Assembly (NCBI GenBank): GCA_009746045.1
Contig: RPFO01000053.1
Coordinates: 1 to 64,000 of the forward strand
Source of the DNA: Mesostigma viride
Taxonomy: Eukaryota > Streptophyta > Mesostigmatophyceae > Mesostigmatales > Mesostigmataceae
Reading direction: 5' to 3'
DNA length: 64,000 nucleotides
Within the stretch, counting starts at the first letter, position 1. Each line of letters begins with the position of its first letter. Below, one piece after another: positions 48,000 through 58,200 of this stretch. The notes below the pieces were generated by a model. It did not search any database. It had not been told where the DNA came from and was given only the letters and a program-made list of their open reading frames with translations. A program made the position numbers and the translations under genes.

Positions 48000-48600
48000 G
48001 GGAGTAAGTAAGTACTTGCGTGTCATGCGCATGGGCATGCCACGGAGAACTAGACTAATCTCATTAGAAAATAAGTACACGAAAGTTACAAATATCGTCT
48101 GCATCATGCCCCAACCATACAGTCACCAGAGGGGGATGTTATCCTCATCTGAGCTGTCCTCTATACTGTAATGGCAGGCGATCGGGCGGTAGTGGAGCGG
48201 CTATCCTCAGGGGCAATAACCTCCACCTGCAGACTTCTGCCCTGCATTCTCATGGGCGCGGGGGGAAGGTGAGCCACGAAAAACTAGCTAAGGTAACTAA
48301 CTCTAAGCTACTAAAATCCTAACTACTCTGTAGTCAGTAAAGCTCCCCTTCCGCCTGGCCGCATGGGAGGGGGGGGGCGGCTTGCCCAAATTAGGGGCTG
48401 GCGTGTGGGCCTAGCTGGGCAATATGAATTGAATTGAATTGAATTGTAACATAACTCCGTTGGGAGTATATGTAGCACATAGCCCAGAGAAGGGGCATAT
48501 GGCCTATCATACATTCTAAGCTACTTCCTGCAAGGGTGGGAATGTAAACAACACTTGCTCTAGGTGCACTAGGGCACCTGCACCACCCAGAGTTTCAGGC
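48000..48600 (-). mobile_element. Three LINE 3' ends, minus orientation
   Basis: 48000-48270 is the reverse of family Z (GTAAGTAAGTACTTGCGTGTC, then GTCTGCATCATGCCCCAAC). 48270-48424 is the reverse of part of family Y (CTAACTCTAAGCTACTAAAA, CAGTAAAGCTCCCCTTCC). 48424-48600 is the second copy of family W (GAATTGAATTGAATTG and the 'ATAACTCCGTTGGGAGTA' core). They appear nested or stacked with the same orientation. Confidence 0.7.
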
Positions 48601-48875
48601 AACACCCAGCGAAGGGGAGCCTGTCATAGGTGGGGAAGATCATCATGCAGCTATATGTACAAGAGCTAGGACATGGCTTGAATCTCTACAGAGAGCATCT
48701 CTCTGCATGGCATAGCATGGCGAAATTCTTAATGCAACATCCATGGGGGTCCCGTTATAGGCAGGGCTTGGCTAAATTCTGTAGACAACATCCATGGGGG
48801 CCATTATGGGCGCACATGCGCGTGGGCCACATGCTAGGCTAAGCCTGACTAATCTACACTACTGGTATGAATTCC

Positions 48876-50226
48876 CTAGTCTGGGGTGGCAGGAGGGGGC
48901 TGCCAAGGCTTGTGGTCAACGTGGATGACCGCCCCCCTCCAGTATACCGGCTTCCCCCCTGCGCTGTGCCGGAGCTGAAGGTAGGTCGGCCATAGCTCGC
49001 GTCGCCGCTGTTGCTGGGCCAGGGTCAAGTCGTCGTCCAGCGTGAAGCGAGTCCTCGAGAGCTTCTTGCGGCATTTAAGGAACGCCAGCGTGTCCGCCAT
49101 GTACTTAAAGGTGAGGATCACGGGTGCCGGGCCAGCCTTCCCCCGCGCGCGGGGGAGGCGGACAGCCGACATGTCCAGCTCACCAGTGAGTAGCATGGGG
49201 GCAAGAATGTCGCGCGCTTAAATGCCTCAAGAAGGCTCGTGGAGGTCTCACCTGCCGGCTGGTCGAAGTGCTTGACGATGACATTGTGGCTGCGCCGGGC
49301 GATGTCGGTTTCCTCGCGAAGGTCGAGGGCTTGTTGCTTGAGTTGTGCCGAGATGGTGGAGGTGGTGGAGGTGGTGTGCTGCTTAAGCAAGTCCGCCCAG
49401 GTGGAGGGAGCATCGCCGGCCGGGCCAGCAGGCGCCGGCTGGGCGGCGATGTCCTTCACCGCCTGGGCGGTGAGGCCGGCGGTGTCATGCAAGCTCTCAA
49501 GGGCGTTGGCGGTGGCTTGAAGGCGTTGGTCGAGGTCGAGGAGCTGGGCTTTGATGTCGGCAGTGGAGGCGGAAATGGCAGTGGAGGTGGAGGCGGCAGC
49601 GGCGGAAATGTGAGGAAGTTCAGCAGCCAGCGTGCCACCCATTGCTGCGACGTCAGCAGCAAGGGGGGTCACGTGCTGCTGAAAGGCTTCCGTGAGGATG
49701 GAACGGAGGGTGGAGGCGGAGATGGATGGAGCCCAGATCTCGCCGTCAGAGCGCTGGAGAAGGGAGTTGAGGACGGCGTGCTGGAGAATTCGGGGCGGGG
49801 GCAGCCAAGCATGGCGCCGTGGGCTAGCCAGGGGCTGCCGTTGCTGCAGAGGAGGCGACCTTGGTCGGAGAGATGGATGCACAGGTCGTAAAGCGAGGCG
49901 TAGTCCCCGAAGAAGATGCAGTCCATAGCATCGTCAGGAGACATGTTGTTCCAGTCGTGATCATCGACCGTGAAAGGGTGGTGCCGAAAGCGCGGTTCCG
50001 AGGGGCGGGACCATCCTGTTTTGTCGGCTGGGCGGGTGCGTTTCGGGTCAGGCGATGCCGATGGCGAGGCATTAAGCCCGGGAGGTTGCTGGGTGGCCAC
50101 CAGTGCACGACTAGTGTCACCGCTGCCTGCCGGACCTGATGGCGAAGCTGCAGCCGCAGCTGCCGCATTTTCATGGGCGAGCGCATCCGCCAAACTGCGT
50201 TGCGTCAAAGGACGTTTGCTCGTCAT
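48876..50226 (-). pseudogene. LINE ORF1, nearly full length, two frameshifts
   Basis: Starts at the ATG 50226-50224 (MTSKRPLTQRSLADALA) and ends at a stop at 48876-48878. The first third is Ala/Pro-rich, then comes a globular stretch (MSPDDAMDCIFFGDYASLYD). A frameshift near 49800 leads into a long helical, probably coiled-coil region (DIKAQLLDLDQRLQATANAL). A second shift near 49195 leads into the C-terminal block DMSAVRLPRARGKAG, RFTLDDDLTLAQQQRRR and AVYWRG-like KPVYWRGAVIHVDHK. This architecture (disordered N-terminus, coiled coil, RRM-like and C-terminal nucleic-acid binding) is that of LINE-1-type ORF1 proteins, which coat element RNA. It is the best ORF1 copy here and the reference for the fragments at 3090, 5560 and 7490. 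Confidence 0.8.
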
Positions 50227-50335
50227 ATATTGCGTGTTAGATTCGGAAAATTATATCAGCATGTGCGTCTTAGAAAGACGAAGCGATAGTGATATTCACA
50301 GCTGAATTTGGGGCTCAAACGTGAAAGTTATGAGC

Positions 50336-50400
50336 TCCGCCGTCAGCCATGGCTACCTCGTGGCTCGTGGCTCGTGGCTCGTGGCTCGTGGCTGTGGATG
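50336..50400. repeat. (TGGCTCG)n short tandem repeat
   Basis: Five to six units of the 7-base repeat TGGCTCG within otherwise unassigned sequence just upstream of the 34-bp minisatellite. Confidence 0.8.
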
Positions 50401-50439
50401 GTGGGCAATATGGTCTGCCATCTATTCTTGTCCGGCTGC

Positions 50440-50875
50440 GTGGCAGCCCAAGCTATGGAGAGATGGAGAAAATACGGTGTTCAAAGTGATCGAGCTGGGA
50501 GAATAAGGTCGGCCAGCAACTGATCTGTGTAGTTGAATAAGGTCGGCCAGCAACTGATCTGTGTAGTTGAATAAGGTCGGCCAGCAACTGATCTGTGTAG
50601 TTGAATAAGGTCGGCCAGCAACTGATCTGTGTAGTTGAATAAGGTCGGCCAGCAACTGATCTGTGTAGTTGAATAAGGTCGGCCAGCAACTGATCTGTGT
50701 AGTTGAATAAGGTCGGCCAGCAACTGATCTGTGTAGTTTATTAACTTTTTGCTGGTCTACCAACCCTCCTGGGTTTGTCCTTAGTTAGGGCCATGCCACG
50801 TCAGGATATGCCGCCCTGGCTGGCCAAGCCGCTGTGGGCCGGCCTGGCCAAGGGCCGCGGTGCATGTCTACCTGA
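50440..50875 (-). mobile_element. LINE ORF2 C-terminal remnant, minus, interrupted by a minisatellite
   Basis: Read on the minus strand, 50875-50780 gives AGPQRLGQPGRHILTWHGP. 50520-50440 gives LADLILPARSLEHRIFSISP-like sequence with a stop. These flank, in the right order, the NYTQMLLADLVVPAQFEHR region of copies A and B. The segment between has expanded into a 34-bp tandem repeat (next entry). Confidence 0.75.
50503..50738. repeat. 34-bp minisatellite, about seven units, derived from LINE ORF2
   Basis: Seven nearly identical 34-base units containing GGTCGGCCAGCAACTGATCT. On the minus strand each unit encodes NYTDQLLADLI, which corresponds to NYTQMLLADLV in the ORF2 of LINE copies A and B. 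Because 34 is not a multiple of three, successive units cycle through all three frames. There are no spacers between units. Confidence 0.92.
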
Positions 50876-50879
50876 CTGG

Positions 50880-52600
50880 TTCGGGCAATTTATGTACACG
50901 TGACTGCGTCACATGAGTGAGCAGAAGTCCTCAGTGTGAGGGGAATATAGGATGGAATGGATGATGCGCAGCCTCGACAAACTTAAATCGAGCTGCTGTC
51001 GGCATTCCCGGCCGTCGACAGCAGCAGCTCGTGCGACACCAACTCCTGCGGACGCCAACCCTCTCGCGCTGATCCCAGCTCTGCCCCCCGGTCTGCCTCC
51101 CTCGGCGCAATGCTCTACACCAAAATCGTCGTCCATTCCCAAGAAGACACGAACTTCCCATACCCAATGGAATGTCCGCCGCTTCGGTGCCGGCCAGCGG
51201 GATTTTTGCATCTTGGAAATTTTTACGCTCACGAAGGAACAACAATGTGACGATGTTATCAAGTTCCTGGCCCGCCACTGATGACGAAATTTTTCTGCCT
51301 ACTCCTATAGCTGGCGACCAAGCCCAACTGGGACTGGCTGCTTCAGCCTTCAAGAACCTGTCTCTGTTATAGGGGCCCACGTTGCATGCTGGCAACGCAG
51401 CTTCCAAGTTGGACTAGATCTCCTCAGCGGGCGCTGTGGTGCATAGCCAGACAGCTCATACACTGCTCAGTTGCCCGTACCTCGAGGTTGCCGGCTTGAA
51501 ATGTGCCACCAAAGGACTGCACTTGGCCGCCATTATACCTAGCATGAAGAAGCCACTGCACATCCCCGCCGGGTGAGCCGCTTGGCCACCATACCGCAGT
51601 TGTCTTCAACAGATAGTGCAAGCCCAATGGCCTCTACATATAGGCACATGCATCGTGCTCATGCTCTTGCTCTGGCCCTTGTCAACAATGATGAGATGCA
51701 TGCCCATGCATGCTTCACCATGTTTCTCCAAGCCATCCGTGACTACTTGCTTCAGATATGTCATTCAACTCCTGCACGTCCTCAGCCAGACTGTCAAACT
51801 AGCTGGTGCCCCATCCCTCACGTATTTTGGTGAGGACTGCGATTCTGGCTAGCAGCTTAGCGATCGTGCGTGGTTGTGCCTGAGTTTCTGGGTGAGTGGC
51901 AGTGGCATTGGAGCAAGAGGTGTTGAGCATGTGCGTGTGTCTATCCACTTGACAAACAACCCCTCCCAGCCCTGACATTGAGGTCCTCCGAGTTTGGCCA
52001 TGTGCCAGGTTGCCAGAATTCCGCAAACATGCATCACAGGGAAATAACGGATTGCTGGTTGTGCACACGGCATGAGAAAACAAAACACACATACCTGTCA
52101 GGAGGGCAGGCTTGGGTTGCTTCATTGGCGCTGGTTGCAGAGTGCGTAATAATAGCCCGCCATTGGCTCATTTACCCGTGCCCTTGGCCAGCACGCACAG
52201 CATGAACTGCATGAACTGCATGAACTGCATGGATGCGGCCGTCCAGGATGCCCTCTGCTCATCATTCCGAGGGTTATGAAGGCAGCTTGGGTGCTGGTGT
52301 GTAAGGCAGCTTGTGCATTGGTGTTTGCCGCCCGGTCCTGTGGCAGCACAGGTATAGCTGGCCTAGCCCGGCCACTGTCCTCTCTCCGCTCTCACGCAAT
52401 ATGCCACCCTCTCCACAAACCATGACAGTTCTCATGTGCATGCATGTCTTAAGATGCTTGTTGTTCAAAGGCAGATGCTTTCAGCTTAGAGACGGTGGGC
52501 ACGTATACAGTGGGTTTTATGGACTCACAAGCATGTGAAGCCATCGAGCATCCAAGAAAGCCACCAATTGCTTCTAGGTTTTCCATCAATCTTCGTGGTC
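50880..52600. other. Stretch without assigned genes
   Basis: One plus-strand frame at 50952-51281 ends with a protein-like segment (ILEIFTLTKEQQCDDVIKFL), but I cannot link it to a family or to flanking exons. A small 11-base tandem repeat (CATGAACTGCA, three units) lies at 52200-52231. The rest shows nothing I can support. Confidence 0.35.
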
Positions 52601-53572
52601 AACCATGTCATGCAACATTACTTGCCGTGAGCACAATGCCAATAAATTGCAGCATGTACTGAACTAGAGCAAAGCAACAGCTTTGTGATCCATAGCCCTG
52701 CCTGCAAATCATTGCCATCGGCGGCAATAGCGCTGCAAGGCTGCCAGCCAGCCCGTAATATCTTGCCCGCAATCCGTCATGCACCCTCCAGGTTACGAAT
52801 ATCCGTGTGAAGAATTTCTTGACATCCCTAGCCTCTAAGGTAACCTGTACGTCGCTGATGTGAAGAAAAGGCTCGCCATGAAACCGTAGCTCGCTATACG
52901 ATTCATGACGCACCTCCCGTAAGATAAGAAGATGACCAAAAGAGAAACTCCGGAGATGGGGAACTGGTAACATATTCATCCGTGACAAGGTCAGGGATTA
53001 AACAAGGAGTGAATTGGCCCGTATAGATTTGAATAAGGGAACATACCGCTCGGAGGTATCCATGTCTGCCGTGCGCTTGATGTCTGTTTCGCACACGTAC
53101 CCCGCCGCAGAAACTCGTTCCGGCATTCACCTGCTGACCGCAGTTTGTGCATGTCCAGAGGCTGATAAAAGCCCCAACATCGTGGGCGTCTTTAGAGTCC
53201 ACAAAGCCTGCATTAAACATGTCACGTTCGGGGCTTAAACGCAGATATATACGAAGTATGGGTCTGCCAAGCCTGACGCAGCCTTGAAATTGGTCGGAAA
53301 TATGCGGTAGCTCAGGAAAAAAAATTTGCAGCGGTAATGAAGAAAGTCGTTCGGTCAAAGTCTAATTTAGAATTTAAAAATGCATCGTTTATGATGGAAA
53401 CCCCGATCTTAGGGCGCACTTCATCGGGAAAATTTTTTGCTGCGGTCAGGTGGGGTCGAGAGAAAATCTGCGACCATTCAGCCTTCAGGCACCCACCTAT
53501 GAATGACGCAACATGCTGTTCGATTCCGCAAATTTTATGGCGAAAAAAAAACAGTGGTGGATCGAATAACAC
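52600..53572 (-). pseudogene. Unknown protein-like region, frameshifted
   Basis: Minus-strand frames look protein-like and join in order. The first (53572-53312) includes GVSIINDAFLNSKLDFDRT and runs into a stop just after an 8-T homopolymer near 53320. Shifting by one base there continues as FFPELPHISDQFQGCVRLG, SPERDMFNAGFVDSKDAHD and CTNCGQQVNAGTSFCGG, a possible half zinc-ribbon. A good donor-like GTACGTG follows (near 53105). Downstream, near 52920-52780, comes ELRFHGEPFLHISDVQ and KKFFTRIFVTWRVHDG. I recognise no family. It may be a decayed gene, a gene with introns, or a gene broken by a homopolymer sequencing error. Confidence 0.35.
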
Positions 53573-53637
53573 CTTAGGAGGATAATCCTAAAATTTCAGC
53601 CTTGATAGTGCCTTTATACACGCTTAGCATCGCCTAG

Positions 53638-54264
53638 CTGCCAGACCGCCATGCCTGTCGCCCGGAATTCGGTCACTTTCGTGCACGCGCACACCAAAAA
53701 TCGCATTTGGCGCCACTTTTCGGGTACCGCTTACGAGGGCAGATTTTGGCGCGGCTCGTACCGTTGTGGCCTTCTATTCCCCCATCCGGTCCCCACATCC
53801 GGTCCGAGGATGCGGATGGCGCTGCCTTCTATTCCCCCAACCACCGGCCTGACATCGTGGTGCTGGACTTTGAGGGGGGTGGCCGGCATCTGCTTATTGA
53901 CGTTTCGGTGGCGCGGCCCTTGGCTCTTAGCCACGTGGCTGGGGCCTCCCTCACGGCAGGTTACACGGCGGACCGGGCGGAGCGGGCCAAGCTCCTGGCC
54001 TACGGCGACGTCGGGCACCATCGTGTGGTGCCCTTTGTCCTGGAGGAGTTTGGGGCCATGGGGCCCCTGACCTCCGCCTTCTTCAAGGAGTGTTGCCGGC
54101 TCCGGGAGGACCGGCTGGACCTGGAGGGCCAGCGGGCCCCATGGTCGGCGCGGACCTGGACGTCATATTGGCGTCAGCGCTTGTCGGTGGCGCTGACTCG
54201 GGCCATGGCTGACATCATGCTCCGCCGTACGCGGGCTGATTTTGCGGTGCAGCAGGGCTATTAG
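53638..54264 (+). pseudogene. Retroelement restriction-like endonuclease domain, orphan
   Basis: An open frame with no early in-frame ATG ends in a stop at 54262-54264. From about 53805 it reads HRPDIVVLDFEGGGRHLLID, then VSVARPLALSH, AGYTADRAERAKLLAYGDV and VVPFVLEEFGAMGPLTSAFF, ending in an Arg-rich tail. The RPD...D...aE..K spacing and VPFVLEEFG block match the PD-(D/E)XK-like C-terminal endonuclease of a group of non-LTR retroelements. No reverse transcriptase lies upstream; the sequence before 53800 contains a short internal duplication (CTTCTATTCCCCCA twice). It is most simply a 5'-truncated insertion. Confidence 0.65.
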
Positions 54265-54324
54265 GTTCCTCCCGTTAGGCGTTTCCATTGGTCTTATCGT
54301 AGTATAGAGCTTTGACATGGCTCT

Positions 54325-54480
54325 GTATATAGGTTTATAGCTGGGCGTTTGCTTTGGTTTGAGTGATTTCACTCTGCTGTAAGTAATTATATTTTTAATA
54401 TATATATAGGTTTATAGCTGGGCGTTTGCTTTGGTTTGAGTGATTTCACTTTGCTGTAAGTAATTATATTTTTAATACAT
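54325..54480. repeat. 77-bp direct repeat, two units
   Basis: Two nearly identical copies starting AGGTTTATAGCTGGGCGTTT at 54331 and 54408, each ending in ATATTTTTAATA. It directly follows the endonuclease fragment and may be the element's 3' end with a tandem duplication. Confidence 0.88.
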
Positions 54481-54486
54481 ATATTC

Positions 54487-54623
54487 ATTGAGAATGATAG
54501 ATTACGGAGGTGAGATAGGCATGCAACATAAGGAAAAACCGGATAACTGGGAGAATAATACATATATATATATATTATGGCATATAAATATATGGCTCAC
54601 CTCCGTAGTTTATCATTCTCAAT
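54487..54623. mobile_element. 137-bp element with 28-bp inverted ends
   Basis: The left arm 54487-54514 (ATTGAGAATGATAGATTACG...) and right arm 54596-54623 are reverse complements with about two mismatches. The interior is AT-rich with a TATATATATATATT run. It could be a short MITE or a transcribed hairpin. No target duplication is obvious. Confidence 0.65.
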
Positions 54624-55204
54624 TAATAGATACACAAAAAATTATAATAACTTACATCAGAGTGAAAGCACCCAGTAAAAAGTGAACAAAACCAACACTA
54701 ACGTAAGAGATACCACGACAAAATAACTACAGCCGGCATGGGACACTCGATCCACACTGCGGAATGAAGTAAAACAGCCTAATAACCGTGCTGCGCCGCA
54801 AAGTCAGCCCGCGTGCGGCGGAGCAAGATATCAGCCACGCATAGCCTGGGTAAGCGCTACCGAATTAAAGGCGTTGGCGCCAGTACGATGTCCAGGTGAT
54901 ATATGTGTGTAGTATATATGGCATAGATATATGGCAGTCCAATACAACTTCCGCAAGTCATGCATCGAATTGGATAAATATTTACACATCGATGACATGG
55001 CGTGGCCTCAATGGCTCATCCTAGCTGAACAGTCAGTGCAGTAGCAGGCGGCCAGGCGCTTCATAGTTGCCCATGCTTGGATACCTACACTCGTAGCTAT
55101 AACTCAAGTGATACGATTGTAACTTCCTAATCTAGTCTAGACTACAGACAGAGGGCGCACAGCACGGGCAGACCTGTGCTAGATGCTTACTGATGAATGC
55201 CACA
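54624..55204. other. Downstream region of the transhydrogenase gene
   Basis: Non-coding. It should hold the 3' untranslated region of the minus-strand transhydrogenase; a TGTAA motif, used as a polyadenylation signal in many green algae, is present on the minus strand near 54980. This is only a candidate. Confidence 0.35.
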
Positions 55205-58200
55205 TCAACTCTTGTGGAACATGCCAAGCATGCGCTGGGTGACCACAAACCCGCCTGCGATGTTCATGCTGGCGAGTGCAATAGCCACCGCGTTGAGCAC
55301 GATCGCATCGACGGACCGAGCCTGCCAAAACTTCCAGTCATACCATTGCTCGTGCCGGTATGCGTGGGGCCAGTCATACAAATCCTGTGTCTTGCCACTG
55401 GACACACCCAGGATGCCACCCAGGATGACCATGCCTGCGATTGTATTGGACAAGGACATGAGCGGAGTATATAGCGCGGGGGTCACCCCCAGGATCACCA
55501 GGTACCCCACCCATGACGCGAGCATGAACACCATGTACTGGCCCCCAAACGACTGGGGGGAGAAGATGGCCAGAACCACGATGAGGGCCATGAAGAGGAG
55601 CGGGAAGAGGGCCTGCTTGAGCGAGACCAGGTTGAACACCCGACAGTCCCACACGCTGGGCTTGGCTGCTACGGCATGCGTGGATGCCGACGAAGGGCCC
55701 GGCACACCGGCACGGACCTGAGGTGGAGGACCGACTGCCTTGGGCGGGGGGTAGGTCACCTCCCCCTCATGTGCCACGGTCATGCCCCGGATGACCTCGT
55801 TGCCAAAGTCCACCTTGAAGTTCTTGGCGCCGCCCATCTCCTCCACCAGGTACCAGAGGTTTGTCCCGTACATGGCGCTCGCCTGGGAGGCCATGCGGGA
55901 GGGCAGATCGGCCGCGCCCACGATGGTCACTTTGTCGTTGTACAGGTAGGTCTCACCAGAGCAGGTCACCTCCACGTTGCCCCCCGTGGCAGCGGCCAGG
56001 TCTACAATCACGGACCCGGCCTTCATGGAGTCCACGTGCTCCTTCTTGATGAGAATGGGCGCGCGGCGGCCAGGGATGGCGGCGGTTGTGATGATGATGT
56101 CCACCTCCTCCGCCTGCTCTTGGAACAGCTCCATCTCCTTGGCGATGAACTCGTCCGACATGGCCTGCAGCGTGGCAAAGGGAAGTATAATGTTAATAAC
56201 CATGTTGAGGGCCAACTCCAGGAACCTGATGATATGCAGGTGGATGCACCCAATGTGCCTAGGATCTTGCACACACAAATCCTTTCACTGGGAGGCCACA
56301 GAAGAGGTAGCAATTAATGGTGTGGTGTGGCATGCTGAAAAAGCTGCCCCCTCCTGGGTAGCGGTCACTTGACAGGCTGTAGCTTCTCCCCTGGCATTGG
56401 GATCATCACTCGGACGACCGTCACATACGAAGGCTTGCGTTAACAGTAAGCGGGTAAGCATGGTGGTGGTCATGCCGCATGCATGTGGAGTGCTGCGCAC
56501 CCTGCCAAGCCCCACGAAGCCATAGCCATGTGGCCCGCACGACGGCCCAAAAGACTGTGCACAGCATGCTTAATTTCCGCTTCAGGTAGTGCTTTGCAAA
56601 GATATTGACGTTGGGTAGCCAGGCACTCTGCCCCCACTGCAAAATTGCATCATTCTCTTGCATGCATCATTCTCTGTTAACACTGTAGGAACACAAACGA
56701 ACGTGTGCATCATCCACCCAGCCGTGTGCATCAGCGAACGTGCAAACATGGCAGGGCTCACCCAAAGAAGTGTGTTGATGCAATCATTCCCTCACATTCT
56801 GAACACACTGCGCAATGGTACATGGCCTTGCTCAGCTGTGTGATAAGATCCGGAACATAAGCATGGGATCAACATCCAGAATCAGAATCACTGCAGTAAA
56901 AGGGCATGGCGGCATGCAGCGGCCACGTCGCCGAGCTATTTAGGCAGTTCGAAGAGACGAGGGTGCTGTGGGCATCCCATGGCTATTCTATTTTTGGAAG
57001 TATTTGGTCCCAATGGAAGGAGGGGGGGAAAACATGCGTCCACGAGGGTGACAGACAAACACGAAGATGTGATAGGACATGATGATAAGGCTCGTGAGTC
57101 ACACATGTTATTAGCATTATTGACGTTTGAGGAGTGCGTAGTGGGCATCCACGATCACAAGAGTCCTCGGCCGCGCACTCTCACAGCAACCCCTCCTCTA
57201 CAGCAACTCCTGTCCCCCACCTTTGCGTATCCGCCCTCCCCCGTCCCGTCCTCCTCAAACTCCATGACCAAGAACTCGCCGCCCATCGACTCCACTTGGT
57301 CGCGCGTCTCCAGCCGCGTGTCAAACGCGCGCACGTCCGCTCCCATGGCGTACGCGGTGCCGATGGCCTGCAGGCCCGCCACGCCCGCGCCGATGACCAG
57401 CACCTTGGCGGGCGGGTACTTGCCGGCCGCGGTGATCTCGGGGGTGAAGAAGCGCTGGAAGTGGGACGCCGCCTCCACCACCGCGCGGTAGCTGCGGCCA
57501 GGGTGGACAGTTGTCAGGGCAACCAGGCAGGCAACGGCTTGCAGACTCTACATGCACGTGGCGCATGCTTAAGGGACAGAAAACTGTTTACTGGTCATGC
57601 ACTCAAAAAGCGCATGCTAGGGGGGGAAACTGCACGACAGCCTGGAACAGCCATCTGCGCATGTTCCTGTGCAGCCAACGTTGGCGGGATGGGCCACGCA
57701 TTAGATTAAGGATCACCTACAGTAAACTAACCGCATTGTGACATCCTTCATGAGATGGCCCGCCCTCCATGCAGGTTCGCTAGCTGTAACAACCATCCTG
57801 CGCACGCCCCGCCATCACTGTACGTATACTGCAGGTCAGGAAACGAACCAGCATCCATGTTTCCTGCAGCCCAGGAAAGAACGCAGCTGCTAGCATCACT
57901 TCTAATCAATTGTCAGCGGCTCAGTCCCCCAAATACATTTTGGCAACCAAGACTCCACATCCAAGTTAACAGTGAAGATGCAGATAGAACAATCAAGGAT
58001 CCACGCAGCCATGTCCGGCATTTTTAACCGATGCCTGGCCAGGCCCTGAGATCTGCTGCTCCGATCAAAACAGTTCAGGGCGTACAAGGGCTTAAATACC
58101 ATCTTGCGCCGAAACCAGCTCCTCTTCTGGCTGCTGGAAACACCTGCCATTTCATCAACCCCACCGTGTAAAGAGATCTTCCCCCCCCACACCTTGCGCT

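Noticed and set aside
50503-50738. Possible CRISPR array (34-bp direct repeats)
   Set aside because: Units follow each other without spacers, the host is eukaryotic, and the unit matches LINE coding sequence.
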